DNA of 37,086 bases from Pseudomonadota bacterium (GTDB lineage: Bacteria > Pseudomonadota > Alphaproteobacteria > Geminicoccales > Geminicoccaceae). Positions 1-7,042 of the stretch are shown piece by piece. The position numbers and the translations under genes were made by a program. The DNA lies in the NCBI GenBank assembly GCA_030549795.1, contig JAUQQO010000051.1, positions 1 through 37,086 of the forward strand. Reading direction: 5' to 3'. Numbering within the stretch: position 1 is the first letter of the stretch; each line of letters starts with the position of its first letter. Under the pieces are notes generated by a model. It made no database searches. It worked only from the letters and a program-made list of their open reading frames with translations, and was not told the origin of the DNA.

Positions 1-65
1 CTCTCGACCATGCGTATCGGCTTGCGGGCGGAGAAAGCTGCTCGAAATGCCTTTGTTGCCGTCAT
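1..65 (-). CDS. Possible 5' end of an unidentified gene running off the window
   Basis: An ATG on the minus strand at 65 opens a frame that stays open to the window edge. It encodes 21 residues, mostly small and basic, with no recognisable domain. It lies about 40 bases downstream of the motE stop on the same strand, so it could be the next gene of the fliL operon. No convincing ribosome binding site precedes it, and a later ATG at 11 is also possible. Too little is visible to assign a function. Confidence 0.18.
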   Translation of the reverse strand, partial: MTATKAFRAAFSARKPIRMVE

Positions 66-106
66 GTGGATTCGGGGTGCTCGGAGGGAGCGGCTCACTT
101 GCCGCT

Positions 107-808
107 TTACGGCGGCTTGGGCAAGGCGGTGGGCTGGGCGAGCGCAGCGGTGAGCTGTTTGGCTTTGGCAGGGTCCATTGCGGCCATGATCGCAGCCAGT
201 TTGGCTTCGCGGATGCGGCGGGCAACTGGGATGAGAACGTCGAGTGCGAGCTGATCGAACACTTGCGCTGCGGCGCGCGCTTTCATGGCTTCGTACGTCT
301 TCACGAGCTGAGCGAGTTTGGCGTCGTCTTCGGCGCGGATCGCCGCCAAGAGTTTCTCGAGTTCTTTTTTGAGCTTTTCGAGCTGATCGAGCTGTTCGCG
401 CGCCCGCATTTCGACCGCCACCGCAGCGGCTTCGCGCAGCGCGAGCTCCTGTTCGCGGCGATCGAGCTCGCGTGCGCGCTCGGCGAGCTCAGCTGCCACA
501 TCAGCGAGTTTCTCGGCAACGCGCCCGGGCGACGGACCGGCAGCCGGCTCGATCGCGGCAACCCCGTCCTCGGTTGCAAGCGACTGAGCTGAGCTCGCCT
601 CACCTGGCGCTTGCCCAGCTTGCCAGGCGGGAGGAGTCGCACGCGCCACCGCTTCCGGCTCTTTCGCGAGGAGCGTCGCGAGCGCGCTCAAAAACGCGGG
701 CGCCTCGAGTGCGGCAAGCAGTGCCGTGAGGATCGCGGCGAAGAGCACAGGTGCGGTCCCCTGAATGGCGCGCTGTACGGGCGCGCAAAGGGCGATCACG
801 CGCTCCAT
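107..808 (-). CDS. motE: MotE-like flagellar motor protein
   Basis: Probable flagellar motor accessory protein of the MotE type. In alphaproteobacteria such proteins act with the MotB/MotC stator complex in the periplasm. There is one hydrophobic segment near the N-terminus (about residues 17-45), then an Ala/Pro-rich linker. A charged coiled-coil rich in Glu, Lys and Arg follows (about 95-175). The C-terminal helical segment resembles the MgtE N-terminal-like domain of the family (Tyr-Glu-Ala-Met-Lys, then a Met-Asp-Pro motif). It is the last clear gene of the run fliL-fliM-DUF6468-motE, 7-16 bases after the DUF6468 stop. The ATG at 808 has AAGGTGG five bases upstream; a GTG at 817 in the same frame would add three residues. 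The family call rests on order and architecture, not on catalytic residues. Confidence 0.75.
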   Translation of the reverse strand: MERVIALCAPVQRAIQGTAPVLFAAILTALLAALEAPAFLSALATLLAKEPEAVARATPPAWQAGQAPGEASSAQSLATEDGVAAIEPAAGPSPGRVAEKLADVAAELAERARELDRREQELALREAAAVAVEMRAREQLDQLEKLKKELEKLLAAIRAEDDAKLAQLVKTYEAMKARAAAQVFDQLALDVLIPVARRIREAKLAAIMAAMDPAKAKQLTAALAQPTALPKPP

Positions 809-824
809 CGCTGCCACCTTCGGT

Positions 825-1310
825 TCACCGCAACTTCTTGAGTGCCTCGATGAGATCGCCCGCGGCCGGGCGCGTATCGGGTTGCTTGCCCGGCCGCCCG
901 GCCGCTTCGACGGTAGCGGCGGCCGTATCGCGCCGTTCGGGCGTCGGCGCTTGCCGCATGTCGCGTACCGTGCGCAACTCGGCCACGATGCGTGCGCCTT
1001 GGCCGATCATGTCCTCGAGCCGGCGCGCGATTCGAGTCCCGCTTTCGAGGGCGCGATCGAGTTCTTGGCGCTGCGCGAGCAGCGTCTTTTCCTGTTCGGC
1101 CAGAGTTGCCGCGGCCTCGGCACCGACGCTCTTGAGCTCTTGGATCGCGCGTTCGGCGCGCGCCGTGGCATGAGAGAGGGCGTCGAGGAAGGCCTTGAGC
1201 TCCTCGCGCCCGACTTGAAGTGCGTGCAAGCGGCGAAAGACCAGCATGCACCAAAAGGAGGTGAGAAGGAGCAGGGGTACCAAGAGCAACCCGAGCGCCT
1301 GTGCGAGCAT
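825..1310 (-). CDS. DUF6468 family flagellar-operon protein
   Basis: A 161-residue membrane-anchored protein of the DUF6468 type, found in alphaproteobacterial flagellar operons beside fliM; its biochemical role is not established. A strongly hydrophobic N-terminal segment (about residues 3-25) is followed by a long amphipathic, probably coiled-coil region (about 35-115) rich in Glu, Arg and Ala. A disordered Pro/Arg/Thr stretch comes next, and a short conserved C-terminal tail ends in Ile-Glu-Ala-Leu-Lys-Lys-Leu. It starts three bases after the fliM stop and is almost contiguous with motE, so the genes are very likely co-transcribed. The topology (one membrane anchor and a cytoplasmic coil) suggests a scaffolding role near the motor, which is inference. 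Confidence 0.8.
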   Translation of the reverse strand: MLAQALGLLLVPLLLLTSFWCMLVFRRLHALQVGREELKAFLDALSHATARAERAIQELKSVGAEAAATLAEQEKTLLAQRQELDRALESGTRIARRLEDMIGQGARIVAELRTVRDMRQAPTPERRDTAAATVEAAGRPGKQPDTRPAAGDLIEALKKLR

Positions 1311-1313
1311 GGC

Positions 1314-2396
1314 CTAAGCCTCCGCTTCGCGATCGAGCCGCCGTTCGATGCGCACCGAAACGCGGTCGCCGCGCCGGCCCAGGTGGCCCTCGAACAGGGG
1401 GCGATCGCCGCAGCGCAGCAGCACCGGCCCCTCGGGTGCGGTTTCGAGCGGCACCGTCGCGCCGACCGCAAGGGTTAGGACTTCGCGCAAGGGCAGGCTC
1501 CGCTCTGCCAGCACCGCTTCGAGCTCGACCTCGCTCGCCCACAGCTCGCGCGCGAGATGGTGCTGCCAGAGGGGATCGCGGCCGAAGCGTTCGCCGGGAA
1601 AATCCTGCTCGAGGAGCTCTCGCACCGGTTCGAGAGCGGCATAGGGGACCACCAGTTCGAGGCGGCCGCCGCGACCCGCGCAGGTCATGAGCAGCGGGTA
1701 GAGCACGCAACTGTCGTTCGCACGGGCGATCGCAAGGAAGCGCGGGTCGGTCTCGATCCGGTCGAAGAGGAACGCGACCGCGGCGATCGGGGCGAACGCC
1801 TTGCCCAGCTCGGCGAGCACGGCGCGCAGCGGCCGCTCGAGCAGGACCGCCTCGATCTCGGTGCAGGCTCGCCCGCCCAAGGGCGCGCTCGAGCGGATCT
1901 CCCGCCCACCGAGCAAGAGATCGACGAGCGCATAGGTCAACCCCTGATCGAGGGCGAGAAGCCCGGCACCGTCCCACGGTTCGGTGCGGAAGAGGGCGAT
2001 CACCGCCGGGTTCGGCAGGGCCGCGAGATAATCAGCGAAGCGTCGGGCCGCGACCGGCTCGGCACGCAGCTCGAGCGGCTCGGGCAAGAGTGCGCGCAAG
2101 GCGCGGGGGATCGCCCGGCTCCAGCGTTCGAGCACCACCTCGAGCAGCGGCAAGCGCTGGTAGCGCACTGGGCGGCTGGACCCGCTCGCGATCGTGTGTG
2201 CGCGCGCCTCGCCCGGGTCGGTCGTTCCGTGCGCGCGGAGCGCACCGTTTTCGGCATCGCTTACGCGCGCGCTCGTTGCCCGGGCCCGCTCGCCTGCGGC
2301 GCGCGCCGCTTCTTGCCAATCCAGACCGAGCTCGGCCTCGCCGGCGGCGAACCGCTCCTCCGTGCTCTCCTTCGCGCTCACGCTCGCCCCCTTCAC
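1314..2396 (-). CDS. fliM: Flagellar motor switch protein FliM
   Basis: FliM forms the middle layer of the C-ring, binds phosphorylated CheY and connects FliG to FliN. The 360-residue product has a variable N-terminal 75 residues and then the CheC-like middle domain (about 80-270), with the segment Leu-Val-Asp-Leu-Leu-Leu-Gly-Gly. A C-terminal FliN-like (SpoA) domain follows (about 280-355), with Leu-Pro-Leu-Arg-Glu-Val-Leu-Thr-Leu and Pro-Val-Leu-Leu-Arg-Cys. The classical N-terminal Glu-Ile-Asp-Ala-Leu-Leu CheY-binding motif is absent. A Leu-Asp-Trp-Gln-Glu-Ala segment near residue 25 may be its counterpart. The start is GTG at 2396, sharing GTGA with the fliL stop, which indicates translational coupling. 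An internal GTG six codons later is a less likely start. Confidence 0.93.
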   Translation of the reverse strand: MKGASVSAKESTEERFAAGEAELGLDWQEAARAAGERARATSARVSDAENGALRAHGTTDPGEARAHTIASGSSRPVRYQRLPLLEVVLERWSRAIPRALRALLPEPLELRAEPVAARRFADYLAALPNPAVIALFRTEPWDGAGLLALDQGLTYALVDLLLGGREIRSSAPLGGRACTEIEAVLLERPLRAVLAELGKAFAPIAAVAFLFDRIETDPRFLAIARANDSCVLYPLLMTCAGRGGRLELVVPYAALEPVRELLEQDFPGERFGRDPLWQHHLARELWASEVELEAVLAERSLPLREVLTLAVGATVPLETAPEGPVLLRCGDRPLFEGHLGRRGDRVSVRIERRLDREAEA

Positions 2397-2920
2397 TGCA
2401 CCAGGATTTCCTTAAACAGCACATCGACGACGCGTGCCGGCGCGATCGCATGGTTGATCCGCGCCAGCAGTTCTTCCTTGAGGGTCACCATGCCCTGCGA
2501 CCCCTCGATCTCCTCTGCGGTGAGCGCGCGCAAATAGAGCTGGAAACCGTCCAAGATTCGTGGCGTGAGCTGCTTGATCGGCTCGACCGCGCGCGGATCG
2601 CCCACTTCGAGCGCGACTTTAAGACGCAGAAAGCGAGTCCGTTTGCCGTTCGACTTCAAATTAACGAGGATATCCGGAAGATCGACGAAGGCGACCTGCG
2701 GAGCCGGCGGAACGGGATCGGTGGCGGGTTTTTTGTCCGCCTCAGCTTGTGCGGTGGCCGCCTCCCCCGCTTTGCCGAACAGGCCGGTGAACCAGGCGGC
2801 CACTGCGCCACCTGCTACGAGCAGGACCACCCCCACCACCAAGACGATGAGCTTAAGACCGCCGCCCTTCGTGGTACCGGCTTCCGCTTTTTCTTCCGCC
2901 TTCTGCGCGCTTGCCGCCAT
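2393..2920 (-). CDS. fliL: Flagellar basal body-associated protein FliL
   Basis: FliL is a single-pass inner-membrane protein around the stator that supports torque generation. A short cytoplasmic N-terminus rich in Lys, Glu and Ala is followed by a membrane segment (about residues 22-45: Leu-Lys-Leu-Ile-Val-Leu-Val-Val...). A Pro/Ala linker then leads to the periplasmic FliL domain, which contains Val-Asp-Leu-Pro-Asp-Ile-Leu-Val-Asn-Leu. It ends Phe-Lys-Glu-Ile-Leu-Val-Gln, the usual FliL C-terminus. The frame stays open upstream to 3031, but the ATG at 2920 gives a normal 175-residue protein. The longer version would add a very basic leader unlike FliL. It is the first gene of the minus-strand flagellar operon and diverges from flgF. 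Confidence 0.9.
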   Translation of the reverse strand: MAASAQKAEEKAEAGTTKGGGLKLIVLVVGVVLLVAGGAVAAWFTGLFGKAGEAATAQAEADKKPATDPVPPAPQVAFVDLPDILVNLKSNGKRTRFLRLKVALEVGDPRAVEPIKQLTPRILDGFQLYLRALTAEEIEGSQGMVTLKEELLARINHAIAPARVVDVLFKEILVQ

Positions 2921-3022
2921 CTTCGTTCTCGCTCGCTCTGCGCGCAGGCGCACGCGCCCGCCGCGCGACCTTTCTAGCCCTCGTCTCGTTAGCGAAAGGT
3001 TTACGGCGCGAGCGCCCTTCCC

Positions 3023-3053
3023 AGTTGGCAACTCCTGCCGGGCAAGCCTTGCC
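3023..3053. promoter_or_regulatory. Two palindromes, candidate upstream activator sites
   Basis: Two inverted repeats lie in the fliL-flgF intergenic region. AGTTGGCAACT (3023-3033) and GGCAAGCCTTGCC (3041-3053) have centres 19 bases apart. The second is flanked by a direct repeat TGCCGGG (3036-3042 and 3050-3056). They lie about 60-85 bases upstream of the sigma-54 -24 element at 3106, a usual distance for NtrC-family enhancer binding. In Caulobacter and relatives FlbD plays that part for flagellar genes. That such a regulator binds here is inference. The sites could also serve the divergent fliL operon. Confidence 0.4.
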
Positions 3054-3105
3054 GGGTGGACGGCACACCCGAGCGCGCAATGGGATCTTCACCGGCTCGC
3101 ACTTC

Positions 3106-3121
3106 TGGCACCGCAATTGCA
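3106..3121 (+). promoter_or_regulatory. Sigma-54 (RpoN) promoter of flgF operon
   Basis: TGGCAC at 3106-3111, five bases, then TTGCA at 3117-3121 matches the -24/-12 consensus TGGCAC-N5-TTGC at every key position, including the invariant GG and GC. Transcription would start near 3132, about 16 bases before the flgF ATG, placing GGAGGT (3133-3138) at the very start of the mRNA. RpoN-dependent hook/basal-body genes are well known in alphaproteobacteria. Confidence 0.75.
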
Positions 3122-3147
3122 ACGTGCGGGGCGGAGGTGCGGTTGCG

Positions 3148-3870
3148 ATGGATACCACCGCCTATGTCGCCTTGAGCCGCCAGGTCGCCCTCGAACGGGC
3201 GATGACGGTGATCGCCAACAATCTCGCCAATCTTAACACCACCGCCTTCAAGGCCGAGCGGCTGCTCTTCGCCACCTTTCTCGAGCGCGCGAGGGGATCT
3301 GGCGCCATCGCCTTCGTCCAGGATGTCGCCACGGTGCGCAACGACAGCCAAGGACCGCTTCAGGTCACGGGCGCTCCGCTCGATCTCGCCGTGCAAGGCG
3401 AGGGTTTCTTCACCGTGCGCACCCCGGCCGGGGAGCGCTACACCCGCGCCGGCCAGCTGCGGCGCGATGCTTCGGGGGCTCTTGTGACCGCCTCCGGCTA
3501 CGAGCTCCTCGACGAGAATGGTCAGCCCATCGTGCTGCCGCCGGAGGAGACGGCGCCCCTTGTTGCCGCCGACGGCACCATCGCTGGCAAAAGTGGCGTG
3601 CTCGGTCGGATCCGCCTCGTCCGCTTCGCCGATCCAGCTGTGCTGCGCGTCGAAGGCGAGGGTCTTTATGCGAGCGAGGCACCGCCCATCCCCGGCGCCA
3701 GCGGTACGATCGTACAGGGCGCGCTCGAAGGTTCGAACGTCAAAGGCGTGCTCGAGATGGCGCGCATGATCGAGGTCACCCGCGCGTTCGAAGGGACTCA
3801 GAGAATGCTCGAGACGCACCACGAGCTCGTGCGCAAAACGATCGAGCGGATCACCAACACCACGGCTTGA
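3148..3870 (+). CDS. flgF: Flagellar basal-body rod protein FlgF
   Basis: FlgF is a proximal-rod subunit exported by the flagellar type III apparatus. The 240-residue product opens with the rod/hook N-terminal motif (about residues 5-35), including Ala-Asn-Asn-Leu-Ala-Asn-Leu-Asn-Thr-Thr-Ala-Phe-Lys-Ala-Glu. The central domain contains Leu-Asp-Leu-Ala-Val-Gln-Gly-Glu-Gly-Phe-Phe. The C-terminal coil carries Gln-Gly-Ala-Leu-Glu-Gly-Ser-Asn-Val and ends Arg-Lys-Thr-Ile-Glu-Arg-Ile. The ATG at 3148 follows GGAGGT by nine bases; the frame is open further upstream, but that would pass through the promoter. First gene of the flgF-flgG-flgA-flgH operon, directly behind the sigma-54 promoter. Confidence 0.93.
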   Translation: MDTTAYVALSRQVALERAMTVIANNLANLNTTAFKAERLLFATFLERARGSGAIAFVQDVATVRNDSQGPLQVTGAPLDLAVQGEGFFTVRTPAGERYTRAGQLRRDASGALVTASGYELLDENGQPIVLPPEETAPLVAADGTIAGKSGVLGRIRLVRFADPAVLRVEGEGLYASEAPPIPGASGTIVQGALEGSNVKGVLEMARMIEVTRAFEGTQRMLETHHELVRKTIERITNTTA

Positions 3871-3916
3871 TGAGCGAACGTGAACTGCCCATCACGAAGA
3901 GGAGGTTGAGCCCGTT

Positions 3917-4702
3917 ATGCGATCGCTTGCTATCGCAGCTACCGGCATGCTCGCCCAGCAGCTCAATGTCGAGGTCATCTCCAACAACATCGCCAACATG
4001 ATGACCACTGGGTTCAAGCGCGCTCGGCCAGAGTTTCAAGATCTCCTCTATCAGAGCGAGCGGCGCTCGGGTGCCGCTACCTCCGATGCCGGCACCCTCG
4101 TCCCGGCCGGCGTCCAGCTCGGCCTCGGGGTCAAAACCGCTGCGGTTTATCGGGTGCACGACCAAGGCAATCTGGTTGCCACCGAGAACCGCTTCGACCT
4201 CGCGATCCAGGGCGCCGGCTTTTTCATCGTCGAGACCCCGGAGGGTGAGCCCGCCTACACCCGCTCCGGCAATTTCCAGCTCAGCCCGCAGGGAATCATC
4301 GTCACCCCCGACGGCTATCCGGTAAGCCCGGGTATCACCGTGCCGGCGGAAGCCACCGAGGTCGCCATCAGCCCGACCGGCATCGTGTCGGTCAAGCTGC
4401 CGGGCCAGACCAACATGGTGCAAGTCGGCCAATTGCAGCTCGCCACCTTCATCAATCCGGCCGGGCTCGAGGCGATCGGCTCCAATCTCTTCCTCGAGAC
4501 CGATGCCTCAGGCGCGGCGATCACCGGCACACCCGGCTCGGAAGGCTTCGGCACCGTGCTGCAAGGTTTTCTTGAGAGCTCGAATGTCAACGCAGTGCAG
4601 GAGATCACCCAGCTGATCGCCGCCCAACGGGCCTATGACATGAACTCCAAGGTCATCCAGGCCTCCGACGAGATGATGGGCACCATCACCCAGCTGCGCT
4701 GA
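3917..4702 (+). CDS. flgG: Flagellar basal-body distal rod protein FlgG
   Basis: FlgG builds the distal rod that passes through the periplasm. The 261-residue length is typical. The N-terminal motif Ile-Ser-Asn-Asn-Ile-Ala-Asn-Met-Met-Thr-Thr-Gly-Phe-Lys-Arg is at residues 21-35. The FlgG-specific segment Phe-Gln-Asp-Leu-Leu-Tyr-Gln is just behind it, and Leu-Ala-Ile-Gln-Gly-Ala-Gly-Phe-Phe is in the middle. The C-terminus has Glu-Ser-Ser-Asn-Val-Asn and Ala-Tyr-Asp-Met-Asn-Ser-Lys. A ribosome binding site (GGAGGT at 3901) precedes the ATG. It lies 46 bases after flgF and nine before flgA, clearly in one operon. Confidence 0.96.
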   Translation: MRSLAIAATGMLAQQLNVEVISNNIANMMTTGFKRARPEFQDLLYQSERRSGAATSDAGTLVPAGVQLGLGVKTAAVYRVHDQGNLVATENRFDLAIQGAGFFIVETPEGEPAYTRSGNFQLSPQGIIVTPDGYPVSPGITVPAEATEVAISPTGIVSVKLPGQTNMVQVGQLQLATFINPAGLEAIGSNLFLETDASGAAITGTPGSEGFGTVLQGFLESSNVNAVQEITQLIAAQRAYDMNSKVIQASDEMMGTITQLR

Positions 4703-4711
4703 GGCGTCCCC

Positions 4712-5455
4712 GTGTACAGCCTTTGCCGATTGCTCACCGGCTGTTTGTTCGCTGCGCTAACACTTTCCGCAGCCGCGGCCAACGAGCTCACGCTAGCCCC
4801 GCGCGAGCCCCTCACGCGCGGCACGCTCATGGCGCTTCTCGAAGCCGAATTGCCCCAGCCGCCCGACGGCCGGCGCTTGGCTCCGGTGATCACCGCGCCT
4901 GCCCTACCCCTCGCCAATCCGGCCGATCGGCCGATCGTGATCGGCCTTGAAGGGCTCGTGGTCGACGAAGCCAACCGGCGCGTTCGCGGCGAACTGATCG
5001 TGCGCGTCGACGGTGTCGTCACCGGGGTGGTGCCGCTCGAAGCGCGGGTGCAGAGCCTGATCGCGGTTCCGGTTCCAAGCCGCCCCATTCGCGAAGGCGA
5101 GCTGCTCGAGCCGGGTCTCTTGGTGAGCGGCTGGGTGGCGGAAGAGGCCTTGCGCGCCGATCTCGTGCGCGAAACCGCCGAGGCGATCGGGCGCGAGGCC
5201 GCGCGCGTCTTGCCCGCCGGGCGGCCGATCCGGATCAGCGATCTGCGCGCGCCGCGTCTGGTGCGCAGGGGCGAAGTGGTGACCTTGGTGTACCAGCGCG
5301 GCCCGATCGAGATCACCACGCTCGGTCGAGCGCTCAATGATGCGGGCGAAGGCGAACCTGTGCGCGCTGTCAACCTCGCGAGCGAGCGACCGGTGCGCGG
5401 TGTCGTGGTCGGACGCAAGCTCGTGCGCGTCGGCGCGGTGGGAGGTGCGCCGTGA
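4712..5455 (+). CDS. flgA: Flagella basal body P-ring formation protein FlgA
   Basis: FlgA is a periplasmic chaperone for P-ring (FlgI) assembly. The 247-residue product has an N-terminal Sec-type signal peptide (a hydrophobic stretch about residues 8-22 ending Ala-Ala-Ala-Ala before Asn-Glu). A variable domain follows, and then the C-terminal SAF/FlgA domain (about 120-247), with Arg-Pro-Ile-Arg-Glu-Gly-Glu and Arg-Arg-Gly-Glu-Val-Val-Thr-Leu-Val. The tail Arg-Pro-Val-Arg-Gly-Val-Val-Val-Gly is a variant of the family's 'vrG.v.g.g' ending. It begins with GTG nine bases after the flgG stop and shares GTGA with the next gene, flgH. FlgI, its partner, is not encoded within this window. Confidence 0.9.
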   Translation: MYSLCRLLTGCLFAALTLSAAAANELTLAPREPLTRGTLMALLEAELPQPPDGRRLAPVITAPALPLANPADRPIVIGLEGLVVDEANRRVRGELIVRVDGVVTGVVPLEARVQSLIAVPVPSRPIREGELLEPGLLVSGWVAEEALRADLVRETAEAIGREAARVLPAGRPIRISDLRAPRLVRRGEVVTLVYQRGPIEITTLGRALNDAGEGEPVRAVNLASERPVRGVVVGRKLVRVGAVGGAP

Positions 5456-6219
5456 GCCGCGCGCGCCGTTGCTCGGCCCTCGCAGCGGTGAGCGTGCTTT
5501 CGCTCGCGGCTATGGCCTTAAGCGGCTGCACGGTGGCCGAGCGGCTCGCCGAGGTCGGCCAGGTACCCAAGCTCGAGCGGCCCGGCGATCCTACGGAGCG
5601 GCCGGGCTGGCGGCCGGTGCGCATGCCGATGCCCGATCCGGAGCCGCAGATCGCCGCCGGACCCAACTCGCTGTGGCGCTCGGGGGCGCGTGGGTTCTTC
5701 CGCGACCAGCGCGCGCGTCGGGTCGGCGACATCCTCACGATTGTCGTCACCATCAATGATAAAGCCGAGCTCTCGAACACCACGCGGCGCACCCGCAGCA
5801 ATCGCGATAGTTTTGGGCTGCCGAGCTTCTTCGGGCTCGAGAACAAGCTGCCCAAGGTCCTGCCCACACCCATCGACCCGGCCAATCTCGTCGACGCCAA
5901 CAGTTCGATGCTCAACCGCGGCTTAGGCGAAACCGAGCGCGAGGAGACCATCCGGCTCAACGTCGCCGCGGTGGTCACGCAAGTGCTGCCCAACGGCAAC
6001 CTCGTCGTCGAAGGTCGCCAAGAAGTGCGCGTCAACTTCGAAGTCCGCGAGGTGATCGTGGCTGGGGTGGTGCGCCCGGAAGACATCACCCCCAAGAATA
6101 CGGTGCCGCACGACAAGATCGCCGAGCTCAGAGTCGCCTACGGAGGGCGTGGCCAGCTCACCGACGTCCAACAGCCGCGCTATGGTGCCCAGGTGCTCGA
6201 CATCCTCTTGCCCTATTGA
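5452..6219 (+). CDS. flgH: Flagellar L-ring protein FlgH
   Basis: FlgH is the outer-membrane lipoprotein that forms the L-ring. The 255-residue product has a lipoprotein signal peptide with lipobox Leu-Ser-Gly-Cys (Cys26). The FlgH core has Ser-Leu-Trp-Arg and Arg-Val-Gly-Asp-Ile-Leu-Thr-Ile-Val-Val (about residues 73-98). It continues through Val-Leu-Pro-Asn-Gly-Asn-Leu-Val-Val-Glu-Gly. The C-terminus is Arg-Tyr-Gly-Ala-Gln-Val-Leu-Asp-Ile-Leu-Leu-Pro-Tyr, close to the usual family ending. It starts at GTG, overlapping the flgA TGA by three bases. It is the last gene of this flagellar operon; COQ9 converges 31 bases later, so flgI and flgJ must lie elsewhere. Confidence 0.95.
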   Translation: MSRARRCSALAAVSVLSLAAMALSGCTVAERLAEVGQVPKLERPGDPTERPGWRPVRMPMPDPEPQIAAGPNSLWRSGARGFFRDQRARRVGDILTIVVTINDKAELSNTTRRTRSNRDSFGLPSFFGLENKLPKVLPTPIDPANLVDANSSMLNRGLGETEREETIRLNVAAVVTQVLPNGNLVVEGRQEVRVNFEVREVIVAGVVRPEDITPKNTVPHDKIAELRVAYGGRGQLTDVQQPRYGAQVLDILLPY

Positions 6220-6250
6220 GCGCGATGGCGCCGGGGCAGGTACGTGCCGG

Positions 6251-6922
6251 TCACCCGCGGCTGCCCTCGCGCGCCGGTCGCGCAAGGCCGCTTAGGCCCG
6301 GAACGCGGGCGAGCACGCCGCCGAGCGAGCTCGCCAAGCGGCCGATTTGAAGCGCGTTGTCGATTCGCTCATCCAAAAAGGCCCAGCTCGCGCGGCAGCC
6401 CTCGCTCTCGTCCTCGAGCCAGAAGAAGGTGGTGGCCATCAGCACACCGGCCAAGATGAGACGGCGGGTGTAATAGTTGAGACCGGCATCGGCTTCGGCG
6501 GGCAAGCCCACCGCCTGCCAGATGCGATCGAGGGTGGTCCAGAAACTCTTGCCGGTCTCGAGCCAGTTGCCCGGCAACCCGCGCGCGGCGAGTGCCCGGC
6601 GGACGGCCTCGCGATGCGGGGTGAGCGCCTCGAGCCGAGCCCGCACCAGCCGCGCGATGCGCCGCCGCACCGGCAACCGCTGCAGCTCGTCTGCCGGGCA
6701 GGCCTCGAGCATCTTGCGATCGGCCCAATCGTCGAGCCAGGCGAGGAGGCTGTCGCCGCCCCGCGGAAACAGACGCCGCGCCGTTGCCCTGTCGATCCCG
6801 GCATCGTCGGCCCCGAGCAGCAGCGCTCGGGTCGACCAACCGTCGAAGGCGACGTGCGGCAGCGCAGCTTCGAGGATCCGATCGCGCAGTTCTTGGCGCG
6901 CGCGTAAGGCTTCCCCGCTCAT
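6251..6922 (-). CDS. COQ9 family protein (ubiquinone biosynthesis accessory)
   Basis: COQ9 proteins bind quinone-like lipids and assist COQ7-type hydroxylation in ubiquinone synthesis; the fold is TetR-like. The 223-residue product opens with a helical region containing Ile-Leu-Glu-Ala-Ala-Leu-Pro-His-Val-Ala-Phe-Asp-Gly-Trp, the hallmark COQ9 start. It continues with Leu-Phe-Pro-Arg-Gly and Ala-Gly-Leu-Asn-Tyr-Tyr-Thr-Arg-Arg. Near the C-terminus lies Trp-Ala-Phe-Leu-Asp-Glu-Arg-Ile. The ATG at 6922 has GGAGGAGC close upstream. An upstream in-frame extension to 7048 would run through a hairpin and lacks COQ9 character. It is divergent from rpsU, a pairing seen in other alphaproteobacteria. 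The region before it contains nested inverted repeats (see separate entries). Confidence 0.88.
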   Translation of the reverse strand: MSGEALRARQELRDRILEAALPHVAFDGWSTRALLLGADDAGIDRATARRLFPRGGDSLLAWLDDWADRKMLEACPADELQRLPVRRRIARLVRARLEALTPHREAVRRALAARGLPGNWLETGKSFWTTLDRIWQAVGLPAEADAGLNYYTRRLILAGVLMATTFFWLEDESEGCRASWAFLDERIDNALQIGRLASSLGGVLARVPGLSGLARPAREGSRG

Positions 6923-6990
6923 AGCTCCTCCACGGGCACAACCCAGCCCCAAGGTGTCGCTCGCCGGCGTTGACGGCCGCGCTTGTACAG

Positions 6991-7022
6991 GAAAAGGGGC
7001 GGTGCGTCTTGGACCACCGCCC
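6991..7022 (-). terminator. Stem-loop followed by TTTT upstream of COQ9
   Basis: On the minus strand GGGCGGTG (7022-7015), a ten-base loop and CACCGCCC (7004-6997) form a perfect 8-bp GC-rich stem. C and TTTT follow at 6996-6992. This resembles a weak Rho-independent terminator. It sits 70-100 bases upstream of the COQ9 start, so it would end a short RNA or act as a leader attenuator. The T-tract is short, hence moderate confidence. Confidence 0.38.
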
Positions 7023-7042
7023 GGTGCGAGCCGCTCGAGCCT

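Noticed and set aside
1557-2537. 326-codon plus-strand frame opposite fliM
   Set aside because: It mirrors fliM and has no start signal or known domain.
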